Assembly: GCF_003114815.1 (NCBI RefSeq)
Contig: NZ_BFAZ01000010.1
Coordinates: 211,636-275,635, forward strand
Reading direction: 5' to 3'
Source: Leptospira ellinghausenii
Lineage (GTDB): Bacteria; Spirochaetota; Leptospiria; Leptospirales; Leptospiraceae
DNA length: 64,000 nucleotides
Shown: piece after piece, positions 16,514 through 27,034 of the stretch
Position numbering within the stretch: the stretch's first letter is position 1
Layout of the letters: each line of letters opens with the position of its first letter
Notes under the pieces: model-generated
Told to the model about the DNA's origin: nothing
The model's database searches: none
Seen by the model: the letters and a program-made list of their open reading frames with translations, nothing else
Translations under genes and position numbers: made by a program

Positions 16514-18034
16514 ATGAAAAAACGAATATTTTTCCTAATATGTATGATTGTCTTTTTGTTCGGGATTGATACTTTGTTTTTCCGAAAAATCCAATTCATT
16601 TTGCCAAATGAATCTCCTTGGAATACCAATCATTTTTTCAATTTTTTATATGAATATGAAAGGATACGTTCCCTACCCAAAATTAAAAAACGGATCATCA
16701 TCGTGGGAAGTTCTGTTGCTTATTATTCCATTGATGCGCGGTCCTTGGAAAAAACCTTAAAGGAAAAATTTGCATTAGATGTAGATGTTTTTTATTTAGC
16801 GTATGCAGGCAATAGTCCTCTGTATGTGTATTTGCTTCTCAATTGGCTTGCACCCTTGGGACCAGACTTAGTAGTTTATCCTGTTAATTTTATTGATTAT
16901 CGTCTCCACCGAACTTATGTTTTGTTTCCGGATGGAAGGAATGATACAGTTGATGAGTCATTCATGATACGAGATGCACTTACCTTTGGTGAAGCACCTC
17001 AATCATTATGGGTTTTTCCTTGGGAAACACTAATGGAAGTAGGTTCGGAGATGGACACGGAAACTTTGTCTCGTTACATTATATCTTCTAGTTTCACTTT
17101 TTACCGATACAAAGACATTTACGAACAAAACCTGCAGAACCTTATCCAACACCGATTTGGTCGAAATACAAGTTATCATTCTTATATGGGTGTCAACATT
17201 CCAGAAGGAGTCAATGGACTTGGTTGGACAGGGAAACAATTTAGTTTTTTCCCAACACATAAAATGGAAGAAAAAGGGATTTGGTTGGAAGTCACTCCCT
17301 ATTTGCTTGCTGGTTCCACTTGTAAACTAACCTTTTCAAATGGCGATACAAACCAAGTAGTGAACCTAAAAGATGCCCGATGGACGAATGTTCGTTTGGA
17401 TCCAATTTTCTTTCGGGAAAAAAAGCAAATCACTGCTACTTTGGAACGAGTATGGTATGCACATGAAGCTACGGGAGCTTATTTGGATTACCATTATGAT
17501 CCCATGGGTGTCCGATTGGAACAGACCTTTGGCCTAGAATTGGCAAAGTCAGGTGTCCAATACACACGGGAACCTCGTACGGAAGACTATCGCTACCAAG
17601 GGATGGATGATAGGACCTATACTCGTTATTTTTACTATCGATTGTTAGAAGGTTTGGACAAACGACCTGGAATCGGTTATTTAGTCGCATTAAAACTTGC
17701 CAAAGAAAGAATCCGAAAGGAAAAATTCCGACCGTTTTTTCATTTTCAGTACCTGCAAAAAATTGCAGACCATTTTCGAAATCGAAATATCCCGTTTTTG
17801 CTCATCAATAACCCCGAAAACCCAATCTCTCTCTCTTGGTATGAGGATTCGGACTGGTATAGGGACCATTTGCTTTTTCTGAAATCCTTGGATTCGGGTT
17901 CGGTACATTTTTGGGACATCCACGACGTACTTCCTATGCAAGGGTTTTCTGATTTTCATCACTTCACTTATGCAGGAATGGAACAAATGAATTCGATTTA
18001 TGCGGAAAGAATTGGAAATCTCTTTCCGAAATAA
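16514..18034 (+). CDS. SGNH-like / DUF1574-like partner of the MBOAT acyltransferase
   Basis: 506 residues with one N-terminal membrane anchor (FFLICMIVFLFGIDTLFF), the rest extracytoplasmic. RIIIVGSSVAYYSIDARSLE is a GxSxxxx nucleophile block like those of SGNH/AlgJ-type proteins. HFTYAGMEQMNSIYAE near the end may supply the D/H-xx-H part. I believe this matches the Leptospira-expanded DUF1574 family. Together with the upstream MBOAT gene (eight-base gap) it should add an acyl group to a surface glycan. The middle of the protein (220-340) is a beta-rich insertion absent from the shorter homologue at 36.2 kb. Confidence 0.7.
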   Translation: MKKRIFFLICMIVFLFGIDTLFFRKIQFILPNESPWNTNHFFNFLYEYERIRSLPKIKKRIIIVGSSVAYYSIDARSLEKTLKEKFALDVDVFYLAYAGNSPLYVYLLLNWLAPLGPDLVVYPVNFIDYRLHRTYVLFPDGRNDTVDESFMIRDALTFGEAPQSLWVFPWETLMEVGSEMDTETLSRYIISSSFTFYRYKDIYEQNLQNLIQHRFGRNTSYHSYMGVNIPEGVNGLGWTGKQFSFFPTHKMEEKGIWLEVTPYLLAGSTCKLTFSNGDTNQVVNLKDARWTNVRLDPIFFREKKQITATLERVWYAHEATGAYLDYHYDPMGVRLEQTFGLELAKSGVQYTREPRTEDYRYQGMDDRTYTRYFYYRLLEGLDKRPGIGYLVALKLAKERIRKEKFRPFFHFQYLQKIADHFRNRNIPFLLINNPENPISLSWYEDSDWYRDHLLFLKSLDSGSVHFWDIHDVLPMQGFSDFHHFTYAGMEQMNSIYAERIGNLFPK

Positions 18035-18070
18035 CATGTTTTTCAATCCTTACATTAGATAAGGAAAATT

Positions 18071-19120
18071 ATGGAAAAAATCAAAGTTGGAGTCCTGGGA
18101 GCAACAGGATCCGTCGGTCAAAGATTCATTCAACTTTTGGAGAATCACCCTTATTTTACGGTGACTCATTTAGCAGCTTCTGAAAAAAGTGCGGGCCAAT
18201 CTTATGGTGACGTGATGAAGTCTCGTTGGAAGATTTCTTCTGACATTCCTTCTTATGCAAAAGACATTATCATTTCATTACCAGATCCAAATGTAACAAA
18301 AGGCGTACAACTTGTGTTTAGTGGTCTAGACGCATCCATTGCAGGGGAAGTGGAGACTGCTTATGCGGAAGCTGGAGTGATGGTATTATCCAATTCCAAA
18401 AACCATAGAATGGACCCGAATGTTCCTATCCTTTCTGCAGAAGTTAACTCACATCATTTGGATGTACTTTCTGCACAAAAAACAAAAGGGAAAATCATCA
18501 CAAATTCCAATTGTACAATTATGGGAGTTACGATCTCACTTAAACCACTGATGGATGCATTTGGATTAAAGTCAGTTATGTTATTTTCAATGCAGGCAAT
18601 TTCAGGTGCGGGATATCCTGGTGTTCCAACCATGGATATCCTTGGGAATGTTGTGCCTTATATCGGTGGAGAAGAAGACAAAGCAGAAGTGGAACCTCAA
18701 AAATGTTTAGGGACAGTGGAAGGTGGTGTCATCAAATCCGCAGACTTTAAAATCTCTGCTCATTGTAACCGAGTTCCTGTATTTGATGGGCACACTGTTT
18801 GTGTTTCTGTATCCTTTGATAAAAAACCAAAAAAAGAAGAGATTTTAAAGGTTTGGGCAGATTTTCAAGGGGAACCACAGAAATTGGGATTGCCGTTTGC
18901 ACCGAACCCCGCTATTCTTTACCGCGAAGAAAACGACCGCCCTCAACCTCGTCTCGATTTGGACACAGGAAAGGGAATGACAACTGTTGTGGGAAGGTTA
19001 CGAGAAGATTCAATCTTGGACTGGAAATGGGTAGTTCTTTCGCATAACACGATTCGAGGTGCCGCTGGTGCTGCTATCTTGAATGCTGAGTTATTGTATA
19101 AAAAAGGATATTTTAAGTAA
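18071..19120 (+). CDS. asd: Aspartate-semialdehyde dehydrogenase
   Basis: 349 residues, the usual length for the archaeal/fungal-type enzyme. [18 protein letters not shown] is the NADP-binding glycine loop. NSNCTIMG holds the catalytic Cys148, and [14 protein letters not shown] carries the substrate-binding histidine/arginine region. It reduces aspartyl phosphate to aspartate semialdehyde for lysine, diaminopimelate, methionine and threonine. ATG 18071 has AAGGA upstream. It is an essential-type gene. In Leptospira asd is known from the second chromosome, which supports assigning this window to that replicon. Confidence 0.95.
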   Translation: MEKIKVGVLGATGSVGQRFIQLLENHPYFTVTHLAASEKSAGQSYGDVMKSRWKISSDIPSYAKDIIISLPDPNVTKGVQLVFSGLDASIAGEVETAYAEAGVMVLSNSKNHRMDPNVPILSAEVNSHHLDVLSAQKTKGKIITNSNCTIMGVTISLKPLMDAFGLKSVMLFSMQAISGAGYPGVPTMDILGNVVPYIGGEEDKAEVEPQKCLGTVEGGVIKSADFKISAHCNRVPVFDGHTVCVSVSFDKKPKKEEILKVWADFQGEPQKLGLPFAPNPAILYREENDRPQPRLDLDTGKGMTTVVGRLREDSILDWKWVVLSHNTIRGAAGAAILNAELLYKKGYFK

Positions 19121-19135
19121 GGATTATCAAACCAC

Positions 19136-21136
19136 ATGTTGGATCCAAATCTCCCAGAATTAAAAGTCATGGACTACACGGCCTGCCTCCAAAAGGTGCA
19201 GGCTATGGATTCTCGCGGAGATTTTTCCTACAAGGGGATCTATAAAGTTCTACTTGTTATCTTTGAATGGACAGATAAATTTTTACAAAACAAAGTTTTG
19301 CCTAATGTCGAACAGATTGAACGGGATAGTTCCATTGACAGAGATCGGACAGAAAACTATGTGATCGATCTAAGTTATAAACAAAACCCTGCAATCATCA
19401 AGAAATTAAATGTTTTGGAGTTCCATCCGAATGAAGCGGGGGATCCAGAAAATCCTAAAACCTACATCAAACACAATACAGTTTTTGCAAGGCCAACTAC
19501 ATCTGATGGTGGAACGGCTTTCCGATACGCACTTGGTTTAAACGAACTTTCAACGTCTGCCATCAAGGGATGGTTCAATGAAAAACGTAAGTATGTTGGT
19601 AAAGAAAAAATGCGGAAAGTCATCAAGGCGGCTGTTGATGCCAATAGACTTTTTGACACATATGCTTCTACGGAATTAGGAAATTTGTTCCAATGCCCTT
19701 ATGACAAAACAAAGGTGCAAAAAGATGCAACGATTGTCATCCACCTCAAGCCAATTCTCAAACAATTGGTAGATGATAAAATTTTATTTTTCTTTCGAAA
19801 CGACTCTGCTTCTAGGCCAGCAAACAAAAGTGTATTCTTATACAATCGGCCATCGGAGATTTCGGATCGGTATGATGCTTATGTGGATTATGCTAAAAAT
19901 ACCATTTATCCTGCGTTAAAAAATTTGGGTGTAATGGGTGAGATCACTGAAGACTCTTGGAATTCACCTAAAAACATATTAACCGAAATCAAAGGATATA
20001 TGAATGAATCGTATGGTGACCAAAAAACTCTGATGGAAGAGTGTTTGGTGTTAAATGAAATCATCGAAAAAGATAGAGAAAAAGAAGAAAAACAAAAACG
20101 AAAACAACAAATTGAAGATCTAATGGCTTTCCTTGCAGAAGCAGGTAGGATTGTTGAGGTAAATTTACTTCGTGTGAGTGGAGAACCTCTGACAGATGAA
20201 TTTCGAGCTATGTTATTGTCTCAGCCAGACGTTTTGTACGCTGAATATGCAGACAAACGAGTGTTCAATGAATTTATTTTGCATAAATCTTGTATCCCAC
20301 AGGCGATTGAATCAGCAAAACGAACTTTCCAAATCAAACATTCTGATCTAGAAATCCGTGTGCTGAATCAAATGAATGTAACACTGCATTTGAATGATGA
20401 AAGCCCAAAAAGGCTTTTAGAAGAAATTGAAGCTCAAAGTTTGTTTCAATTTTTGCCATTTTTTACAAGGTTATGGAGGATGATTATGGGTAATATGACA
20501 GTCCATAAATTCGAAATCCCTCCCATCAAAGCGAGGCTCCAACAACAACTCACAAAAGATTTAGCTAGTCAGAAAGTTAAAAAGATATCACAAGAAAAAG
20601 AAAAACTCGTCAAAGCTAGACTGAAAGAAAGAGAAGAAGCAGAAAAAGACGCAGAACGAAAATCAAAACAAAGCCATACGCAAACCTCAACTTCAAACAA
20701 TTCACAAGATGATGATGAAGATTCAGAACCAGTGAAACAAGGTAGTCCTGAAGAAGAGAAAAAATGGAAAGAATCCATTGAGTCCATTGTGCGTATCTTG
20801 GATGAAGCTTGGGAGTTTGGTGTGTATCCTGATCGTGAATATGTTTTATCCAAACTCAACGGAAAGTTTACTGAAGAGAATTTGATCTTTTTTCTAAAAA
20901 AATTTGGCGGAAAAGAAATCTACAGTTTCCCAATCCGTAACCAAAGAGAAAAGTTTCCTTGGCCCATTTTGATATCAACTGGGTATTTGAAACGACATGG
21001 CAAAAAACTATTTGATAAAGTTTCTGCAGAAAGTGAACGCCAAAGAAATGATAAGTTCCCCAACCAAGAAAAATTCGACCTTGCGGAATCGCAGTTAGAT
21101 TTTTTAAACCGAATTTTACCCAAATTAAAACCATAA
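19136..21136 (+). CDS. Large conserved-looking cytoplasmic protein of unknown function
   Basis: 666 residues, starting 15 bases after asd. I do not recognise any domain. The N-terminal half is mixed alpha/beta ([39 protein letters not shown]). The region of about 315-340 is a charged helix ([19 protein letters not shown]). Residues of about 480-540 are a Lys/Glu coiled coil running into an acidic low-complexity linker ([13 protein letters not shown]), and a small helical domain closes the protein. No signal peptide. The asd and pyk neighbours look like co-transcription partners only. Confidence 0.8.
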   Translation: MLDPNLPELKVMDYTACLQKVQAMDSRGDFSYKGIYKVLLVIFEWTDKFLQNKVLPNVEQIERDSSIDRDRTENYVIDLSYKQNPAIIKKLNVLEFHPNEAGDPENPKTYIKHNTVFARPTTSDGGTAFRYALGLNELSTSAIKGWFNEKRKYVGKEKMRKVIKAAVDANRLFDTYASTELGNLFQCPYDKTKVQKDATIVIHLKPILKQLVDDKILFFFRNDSASRPANKSVFLYNRPSEISDRYDAYVDYAKNTIYPALKNLGVMGEITEDSWNSPKNILTEIKGYMNESYGDQKTLMEECLVLNEIIEKDREKEEKQKRKQQIEDLMAFLAEAGRIVEVNLLRVSGEPLTDEFRAMLLSQPDVLYAEYADKRVFNEFILHKSCIPQAIESAKRTFQIKHSDLEIRVLNQMNVTLHLNDESPKRLLEEIEAQSLFQFLPFFTRLWRMIMGNMTVHKFEIPPIKARLQQQLTKDLASQKVKKISQEKEKLVKARLKEREEAEKDAERKSKQSHTQTSTSNNSQDDDEDSEPVKQGSPEEEKKWKESIESIVRILDEAWEFGVYPDREYVLSKLNGKFTEENLIFFLKKFGGKEIYSFPIRNQREKFPWPILISTGYLKRHGKKLFDKVSAESERQRNDKFPNQEKFDLAESQLDFLNRILPKLKP

Positions 21137-21140
21137 AATT

Positions 21141-22574
21141 ATGCCAGCAATTGAACAACTAAGAGCAAGAAAAACAAAGATCGTATGCACCATCGGTCCT
21201 GCGACAGCATCCAAAGAAATGATCCGAAGTTTAGCTTTGGCGGGGATGAATATCGCAAGGATCAACATGAGCCATGGTGACCATGAATTTCATCGTAAGA
21301 TCATTCGAATCATTAAATCTTTAAACAAGGATGAGTTACACAAACATCCAATTTCGATTCTATTGGATACACAAGGACCTGAAATTCGAACTGGGGATGT
21401 ACAGAATGACTTACACTTAAAGGTGGGAGAAACATTTACATTTCATATCATACCAGGTATGGAAGCTGAAGCGCAGAGTGTTTTTGTAAACTACCGAGAT
21501 ATCGTAAAAGATTTAAAAGTAGGTGATAAGGTCACAGTTGATAACGGTTTGATTAACCTCGCCGTCCAAGAAATCAGAGAAAATGAATTGATTTGCACTG
21601 TGTTAGACGGTGGAAAACTAGGATCCAGAAAACATATCAACTTACCTGGAATTCGTGTAAACATTCCTTCGATCACACCCAAAGACCAAAAGGATATTCT
21701 CTTTGGATTAGAAGAGGATATTGATTTTGTAGCTCTTTCGTTTGTTCGATCAAAAGAAGATGTCTTACAATTGCGAGAGATCATCGAAGAAAAAAAACAC
21801 CATGCACAAATCATTGCCAAAATTGAAGACCAAGAAGGTCTAAAAAACCTAGATGAGATTATCAAAACTTCTGATGGAATCATGGTGGCGCGTGGAGATT
21901 TGGGTGTTGAAATTGAAATTGAAGAACTCCCGATTGTGCAACGACGGATTGTCAAACGTTGCCAAGAAGAGGGGAAACGAGTTATCGTTGCGACTCACTT
22001 ACTCGAATCAATGATCCACAATCCCTCTCCTACTAGGGCAGAAGTCACTGATGTTGCGAATGCAGTTTACGAAGAAGCAGATGCCATCATGCTTTCTGGG
22101 GAAACAGCAATGGGGAAATACCCAGTTCGTTGTGTTGAAATGTTGGATAAAATTGCACGTCGAATGGAGATGTCGATAAACTTAGGTCTTGCGGCACAAA
22201 GAAAACCTAAAGACCAAAAGGAAGAAATGGCAAGATCAGCTGCTAGTTTAGCGGATTCGATGCAAGCACATGCGATCATAGCCATCACAAGACGTGGAAT
22301 CACTGCGAATAATTTAGCATCCTTTCACCCAAGGTATCCAATCGTTCATGCATTCACCAATATGACATCCGTTAGGCGAAAGCTTTGGTTAACACGTGGA
22401 GTTATCCCTTACCGAGTGGATTTTTCTTCTGATCCAGAAAAAACGATTAATCTTGCAATCCAAACACTTGTGAATAATGGTTATTTACAAACTGGTGAAA
22501 AGGTAGTTATTTTATCCGACATCATTGCCGGAGAGGATCGAGTCGAAACGATTCAAGTCCGCGAAGTAAAATAA
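21141..22574 (+). CDS. pyk: Pyruvate kinase
   Basis: 477 residues, full length. [17 protein letters not shown] and [13 protein letters not shown] open the TIM barrel. [15 protein letters not shown] marks the B-domain entry, and [18 protein letters not shown] is the signature around the active site. [19 protein letters not shown] and [16 protein letters not shown] follow. It makes ATP and pyruvate from phosphoenolpyruvate and ADP. It starts four bases after the previous stop and ends four bases before the outer-membrane protein gene. Confidence 0.97.
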   Translation: MPAIEQLRARKTKIVCTIGPATASKEMIRSLALAGMNIARINMSHGDHEFHRKIIRIIKSLNKDELHKHPISILLDTQGPEIRTGDVQNDLHLKVGETFTFHIIPGMEAEAQSVFVNYRDIVKDLKVGDKVTVDNGLINLAVQEIRENELICTVLDGGKLGSRKHINLPGIRVNIPSITPKDQKDILFGLEEDIDFVALSFVRSKEDVLQLREIIEEKKHHAQIIAKIEDQEGLKNLDEIIKTSDGIMVARGDLGVEIEIEELPIVQRRIVKRCQEEGKRVIVATHLLESMIHNPSPTRAEVTDVANAVYEEADAIMLSGETAMGKYPVRCVEMLDKIARRMEMSINLGLAAQRKPKDQKEEMARSAASLADSMQAHAIIAITRRGITANNLASFHPRYPIVHAFTNMTSVRRKLWLTRGVIPYRVDFSSDPEKTINLAIQTLVNNGYLQTGEKVVILSDIIAGEDRVETIQVREVK

Positions 22575-22578
22575 GTTC

Positions 22579-24000
22579 ATGTCATTTTGGAAATCGATGA
22601 TTGGGTTGGTATTTTTATCAACAATTGTCGTTCTTCCAATTTATTCGGAAGATAGAAGTTCTGATGTTCCTGAATGGTTGGGTGAGTTCAAAAAGTTAGA
22701 TGAAAAGGAACTCGCTAATAAAAAAGAAGGCTGGTATGCAACTGGCTTACCCCTTTTTGGGAATGATGCAGTTAATGGATCTGGACTTGGGCTTTTAGCC
22801 AATATATTTTATAACGGAACAAAAAATGATTCCTCCTTCAAGTATACACCATACGAACATATGTTCAATGTCGGTGTATACCGAACCAATCGTGGCACTG
22901 AAAACAATTACCTTGCTTGGGATGCTCCTTATTTTTTAGATACAGCCTACCGATTACGATCCTATGTGGGCCATGATGCAAGTTATTATAACCAATATTT
23001 TGGTGTTGGGACCGAAAGTTTACAACCATTGTATTTCAGAGATCGGAATGCAGATGGGAGCAGAATTGTTCGAAACGCAACCTATTCAGATTTTGAGAAT
23101 GCCAATTCGTATGCAAAGAACAGAGGCCCAGGACGTGAATTAACATCGACTCAACATTATCATGACTACCAATTTGAAACAACCTATGGTCAATTCAACG
23201 CTGATAAAACGATTTTCCAAGTTTTTAGAGTTTGGGGAGGTGTTGAGTTTTCGAAAAATGTTGTTAGGCAGTATGACGGTAATTCGGTTGCTGCTAAAGA
23301 GCCACTAACCGGGATTACGGTTCCTGCAATTGAAGATTCTTCAAAATTAACAGAAGATTCAAACTCTGGGAAAATCATAGGTGTACATGGTGGAAATTTA
23401 AACTATGTGAGGAGTGGCATTGCTTTTGATACCAGAGATTATGAACCTGATCCAGATCGGGGTTGGCTTATCGAATACAATGTCAATAAAGCGGAAAGAA
23501 CAATAGGTTCGGATTTTAATTACCTAAGACATTTTGGTCAAATTAAGAATTTTTACCAACCATTTCCTAAATTATTCGAAGAGTTTGTCATCGCACAACG
23601 GGTTGCACTGACTAAGATAGAAGGCGAAGTGCCTTTTTTTGAATATCGATATTTATTTTCTATTGATGGACCTATGGGAGCATTAGGTGGACAGAACACA
23701 TTACGTGGGTATAGGCAAGAACGTTTTGTAGGTCCTGTGATCGGTTTTTATAATATTGAACTTCGTTATCGGGTTGGAAGTTTTTCACTTTGGGATCAGT
23801 TTTTCCAATTGAGCATTGTTCCATTTTACGATGTTGGTCGAGTTTGGGATAAAATCAAACAGGTAAGCACAATGGATTATAAACATTCACGTGGATTAGG
23901 ATTACGGCTGATTTGGGACCAAGCCACCGTAATCCTAATGGACTATGCTTATTCACGTGAAGACCAATTATTTTATTTAGACATTGGCCATACTTTTTAA
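22579..24000 (+). CDS. Omp85-like outer-membrane beta-barrel (surface antigen family)
   Basis: 473 residues with a signal peptide (MIGLVFLSTIVVLPIYS). The body alternates short amphipathic strands. GGQNTLRGYRQERFVGP carries the LRGY variant of the VRGF/Y motif that marks Omp85/TpsB barrels, followed by GFYNIELRYRVG and a C-terminal strand ending YLDIGHTF. No POTRA domains precede the barrel, so it is a barrel-only member rather than BamA. Possible roles are outer-membrane transport or surface exposure; the substrate is not indicated. Confidence 0.8.
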   Translation: MSFWKSMIGLVFLSTIVVLPIYSEDRSSDVPEWLGEFKKLDEKELANKKEGWYATGLPLFGNDAVNGSGLGLLANIFYNGTKNDSSFKYTPYEHMFNVGVYRTNRGTENNYLAWDAPYFLDTAYRLRSYVGHDASYYNQYFGVGTESLQPLYFRDRNADGSRIVRNATYSDFENANSYAKNRGPGRELTSTQHYHDYQFETTYGQFNADKTIFQVFRVWGGVEFSKNVVRQYDGNSVAAKEPLTGITVPAIEDSSKLTEDSNSGKIIGVHGGNLNYVRSGIAFDTRDYEPDPDRGWLIEYNVNKAERTIGSDFNYLRHFGQIKNFYQPFPKLFEEFVIAQRVALTKIEGEVPFFEYRYLFSIDGPMGALGGQNTLRGYRQERFVGPVIGFYNIELRYRVGSFSLWDQFFQLSIVPFYDVGRVWDKIKQVSTMDYKHSRGLGLRLIWDQATVILMDYAYSREDQLFYLDIGHTF

Positions 24001-24004
24001 TTTT

Positions 24005-24307
24005 TTAGTTAAATCTTTCTTTTCGAATCACTTCTACATCGTTCATAAAGATCACCATAGGATATTTCTCTAAATATTTTTCTGAAATAATTTGAAATAT
24101 CTTTAGTGCTTTACCTTCCGAAACCAATGATTCTAATCTTATGTTTTTTCCTTCCCAAGATGTTAGGTGCTCGTTATTGATTCCCTCTCCTTTTGCTTCA
24201 CTGATCGTATATCCTTTGACATTCATAGATTTGAGCTCTGACACTAATCGATCTTGGAGAGCTTCATCAGCAATCATTGTAATGAGTTTTGCTTTTTCTA
24301 ATTTCAT
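24005..24307 (-). CDS. sbtB: PII-like regulatory protein (SbtB-like)
   Basis: 100 residues with a ferredoxin-like PII fold pattern (KAKLITMIADEALQDRLV, MNVKGYTISEAKGEG, KIFQIISEKYLEKYPMVIF). The start lies one base after the sbtA stop. This arrangement is that of SbtB, the PII-like partner of the bicarbonate transporter SbtA in cyanobacteria. There it binds adenine nucleotides including cAMP and modulates SbtA at the membrane. The T-loop region (SEAKGEGINNEHL) differs from that of classical GlnB, lacking its uridylylation tyrosine context. The assignment rests strongly on the neighbour. Confidence 0.75.
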   Translation of the reverse strand: MKLEKAKLITMIADEALQDRLVSELKSMNVKGYTISEAKGEGINNEHLTSWEGKNIRLESLVSEGKALKIFQIISEKYLEKYPMVIFMNDVEVIRKERFN

Positions 24308-24308
24308 T

Positions 24309-25286
24309 TTAAACTCCGTAAAGGTATTTCGAAACAGTTAAATAGAACGGTAATCCAACTGATAGGTTAAAAGGGAAGGTAATGGCAAGTGATGCTGTGA
24401 GATAAATGGCGGGACTCGCTTCCGGAATCGCAATCCTAACAGCTGCAGGTGCAGCAATATAGGATGCACTTGCACTGAGAGTTCCAAGCACCATGGCTCC
24501 ACCCATCGAGAGACCTATGAACTTTCCTAAGTACAACCCAAACATGGCGGTGCAAATTGGGAAAAGAATACCAAACCCAATTAAAAATACACCAGCTTTT
24601 TTTAGATCGGCAAGTCTCCTACCTGTTACAATTCCAACTTCCAATAAGAATAAAATTAACATTCCACGGAATGGTGCTTCAAATAGGGGAGCAAATTGTT
24701 CATGACCTTTTTTCCCAGAGATCATTCCTATGATAAGGCCTCCCAATAGTAATAAGGTTCCTTTCCCTGTTAGCAGTTCGTGTAAAATTTTTCCCCAAGA
24801 AGATTCTTCGGTCTTATCAGTTGGATTCATTTTTACAAGTAATAATGCTACAAGGATTGCCGGAATTTCCATGATAGCAAGCATACTAGGCATAAAACCT
24901 TCATAGGTAATTTGCAAAGAATCCAAAAAAGCGAGAGCTTCACTGAATGTAACAGCTGATACCGATCCGTAGTGCGCTGCCAGAGCAGCTGCATTTGCTC
25001 TGTCATATTTACCGAATTTTGTAAGTAATCCATAGGCGATTAGCGGTATTGAAATACATAATAACAATGCTGCCATCGCTGGTTTATAAAATTCTACTAA
25101 GGTTGTATTACTTAATTTAACTCCTCCTTTTAGCCCGATAGCAAATAAAAGATAGATGGTTAAACCTGCATACATACCATCTGGGAATTTTAAATCACTT
25201 TTGATGATGGTTGCAATGATTCCTAGTAAAAATGCTAGGAACATTGGTGTTTGTAAATTTGCAACTAATGCATGTAAAATGTCCAT
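24309..25286 (-). CDS. sbtA: Sodium-dependent bicarbonate transporter (SbtA family)
   Basis: 325 residues with about ten membrane helices in two inverted halves. FPDGMYAGLTIYLLFAIGLKGG and the glycine/serine-rich MVLGTLSASASYIAAPAA are typical of the SbtA permease family. The transporter imports HCO3- with Na+. It lies ten bases after an exported carbonic anhydrase and one base before an SbtB-like gene, so the three form one unit. In a heterotroph the bicarbonate would feed carboxylases rather than Rubisco. Confidence 0.85.
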   Translation of the reverse strand: MDILHALVANLQTPMFLAFLLGIIATIIKSDLKFPDGMYAGLTIYLLFAIGLKGGVKLSNTTLVEFYKPAMAALLLCISIPLIAYGLLTKFGKYDRANAAALAAHYGSVSAVTFSEALAFLDSLQITYEGFMPSMLAIMEIPAILVALLLVKMNPTDKTEESSWGKILHELLTGKGTLLLLGGLIIGMISGKKGHEQFAPLFEAPFRGMLILFLLEVGIVTGRRLADLKKAGVFLIGFGILFPICTAMFGLYLGKFIGLSMGGAMVLGTLSASASYIAAPAAVRIAIPEASPAIYLTASLAITFPFNLSVGLPFYLTVSKYLYGV

Positions 25287-25295
25287 CGTGGTTAC

Positions 25296-25979
25296 CTATT
25301 TTGTAATAGTAGAGATGTATTCTTCAGAAAGATAATTTACTTTCCCAGTTTCTAAATCGTAAACAGCTCCTACGATTTGTAATTGGCCTTTGTTATAATA
25401 TTTAGATAGGATGGGGTCTAGTTTACGTAAGGAAACAACTTGGAATGCAACGTTGGCTTTTACTGCGTTGTCCAAATAATCACCTTCCATATGTTTTACT
25501 TTTTCTGCAGCGGGTTTAATCGAATTGGTTAAAGCAATGATGTGACCAGGAACATCATCGGCCTTACAAGCAGCACCAACAGCACCACAACTCGTATGGC
25601 CGAGAACAACAATCAAATTGACTCCTAACACTGCCACAGAAAATTCAATCGAACCCCAAGAAGCATATGTCGAAACTTGGCCTGCTGTTCTTAAAATGAA
25701 TAGATCACCAAGTCCTTGGTCGAAAATGATTTCATTTGGAACTCTTGAATCAGAACATCCAACGATGGTTGCAAATGGGTTTTGCTTTTTTGAAACTTCT
25801 TTAACACGTTCTACTGATTGGTTTGGACGAATTGATTTTCCTTGTACAAATCTTAAATTCCCTTCTACCAATCGTTGTAGTGCATCTTTTGCCGAAATTC
25901 CGGCACTGTTTGTTTGCGCCACTACCTGAGTAGAAATCGATAAAATCAGAAAACTGATGAGGAACTTGGTACCTTTCAT
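25296..25979 (-). CDS. Exported beta-carbonic anhydrase
   Basis: About 227 residues. I chose ATG 25979, which has AAGGAG seven bases upstream and begins a clean signal peptide ending STQVVAQ. The longer frame from 26177 lacks support. Zinc ligands and the active-site pair are clear: CSDSRVPNEIIFDQG (Cys, Asp-Arg dyad) and VLGHTSCGAVGAA (His, Cys). It interconverts CO2 and bicarbonate, probably in the periplasm, next to SbtA at the inner membrane. It is the first gene of the CA-sbtA-sbtB operon. Confidence 0.9.
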   Translation of the reverse strand: MKGTKFLISFLILSISTQVVAQTNSAGISAKDALQRLVEGNLRFVQGKSIRPNQSVERVKEVSKKQNPFATIVGCSDSRVPNEIIFDQGLGDLFILRTAGQVSTYASWGSIEFSVAVLGVNLIVVLGHTSCGAVGAACKADDVPGHIIALTNSIKPAAEKVKHMEGDYLDNAVKANVAFQVVSLRKLDPILSKYYNKGQLQIVGAVYDLETGKVNYLSEEYISTITK

Positions 25980-25996
25980 TGAAATTCTCCTTAGTG

Positions 25997-26016
25997 CTTC
26001 CAATCCAACTTGGAAG
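25997..26016. promoter_or_regulatory. Inverted repeat in the leader of the bicarbonate operon
   Basis: CTTCCAA (25997-26003) and TTGGAAG (26010-26016) with a six-base spacer lie 17 bases upstream of the carbonic anhydrase start. A second palindrome, ATTCGCGAAT, is at 26038-26047. Either could be an operator. Confidence 0.35.
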
Positions 26017-26229
26017 TCCCAAATATACACAAAAATAATTCGCGAATATAAATACACGAAAAAAAATACGTATGATTGAAAAAATGTTCCCTGTCCCAAG
26101 TCCAAACGTTTGAAAGTGGCTTTTATTTGGAGAGGGCCGATAGGGAAAAGGGTTGGATAGGGAGCCAAGTGGCTCAATTTTCAATTAATTTTGATTTTGG
26201 AGGAATTGGTTGGCTTAAAAAGGAAAAGT

Positions 26230-26256
26230 GATCTGGTTTTTTTGTATTCCCAGATC
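26230..26256 (-). terminator. Possible terminator after the pirin gene
   Basis: GATCTGG (26230-26236) pairs with CCAGATC (26250-26256). On the minus strand the stem is followed by ACTTTTCCTTTTT, a broken T-run, 35-60 bases after the pirin stop. Weak but correctly placed. Confidence 0.4.
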
Positions 26257-26290
26257 TACTTTCCGACTTCGTTTCCAAGGAACCCTTTTT

Positions 26291-27028
26291 CTATTTCATT
26301 GGAATTTCAATGACGAGTAACTCGGATTTTACATCTGCTTGGATTTTGTATTCATCTACTCCCCAAAGTCCCAATGCATCTCTGCGTTCTAAGGTTGTGC
26401 CTTCCGTAGAAATTTTCCCTTGGATGAGGAATACATAAATCCCTTGGTTAGGAGCGTGTACTTTGTAAGATAGTGAATGATTTGGTTCCAAAGTAGCGAG
26501 CGAAAAGTACGCGTCTTGGTTGATCCATACAGCTTCTTCATCAATTGGGGAAACGACTGTTTGGAATCGGTTCAAACGACCAGCTTCTGGAAATGTTTTT
26601 TGGTCATACCTAGGTTGGATATTGGCTACCTTTGGTAAGATCCAGATTTGTAAAAAATTGACTTTCTTATCTGAGCTGTGATTGAATTCGGAATGTTGGA
26701 TCCCAGACCCGGCAGACATGATTTGTACATCCCCTGTTTTGATGATACCATTCGTACCTGTACTATCTTTATGCGCCAATTCTCCAAAGAGTGGGATGGA
26801 TATAATTTCCATATTTTGGTGGGGGTGAGTCCCAAATCCCATGCTAGGTTCTACGATATCATCATTTAATACACGAAGTGCACCAAAATTGGTTTTGTCA
26901 GGGTGGTACCAGTGGCCGAAACTGAAGGAATGGTGGCTGTCCAACCAACCAAAATTGACATGCCCTCTTTCTGAGGCAGGGTAGAATTTTTTTTGAATGT
27001 AGGTTTTGATCGGGTTCGTTGTTTCCAT
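26291..27028 (-). CDS. Pirin-family (YhaK-like) cupin protein
   Basis: 245 residues with two cupin domains. ERGHVNFGWLDSHHSFSFGHWYHPDK and GFGTHPHQNMEIISIPLFGELAHKDS contain the conserved His/Glu metal-binding set of pirins, and IMSAGSGIQHSEFN follows. Members bind a metal (often Fe or Ni); some have quercetinase activity and several respond to redox or electrophile stress. The gene is alone on its strand, with an 18-bp palindrome just upstream. The predicted transcription start falls almost at the ATG, so the mRNA may be leaderless. Confidence 0.88.
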   Translation of the reverse strand: METTNPIKTYIQKKFYPASERGHVNFGWLDSHHSFSFGHWYHPDKTNFGALRVLNDDIVEPSMGFGTHPHQNMEIISIPLFGELAHKDSTGTNGIIKTGDVQIMSAGSGIQHSEFNHSSDKKVNFLQIWILPKVANIQPRYDQKTFPEAGRLNRFQTVVSPIDEEAVWINQDAYFSLATLEPNHSLSYKVHAPNQGIYVFLIQGKISTEGTTLERRDALGLWGVDEYKIQADVKSELLVIEIPMK

Positions 27029-27034
27029 ATTAAA

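Noticed and set aside
22388..22400. CACGTG-containing sites as chromosomal parS
   Set aside because: This and the copies near 7513 and 44447 do not match the flanking bases of TGTTnCACGTGAAACA, and they lie inside genes.
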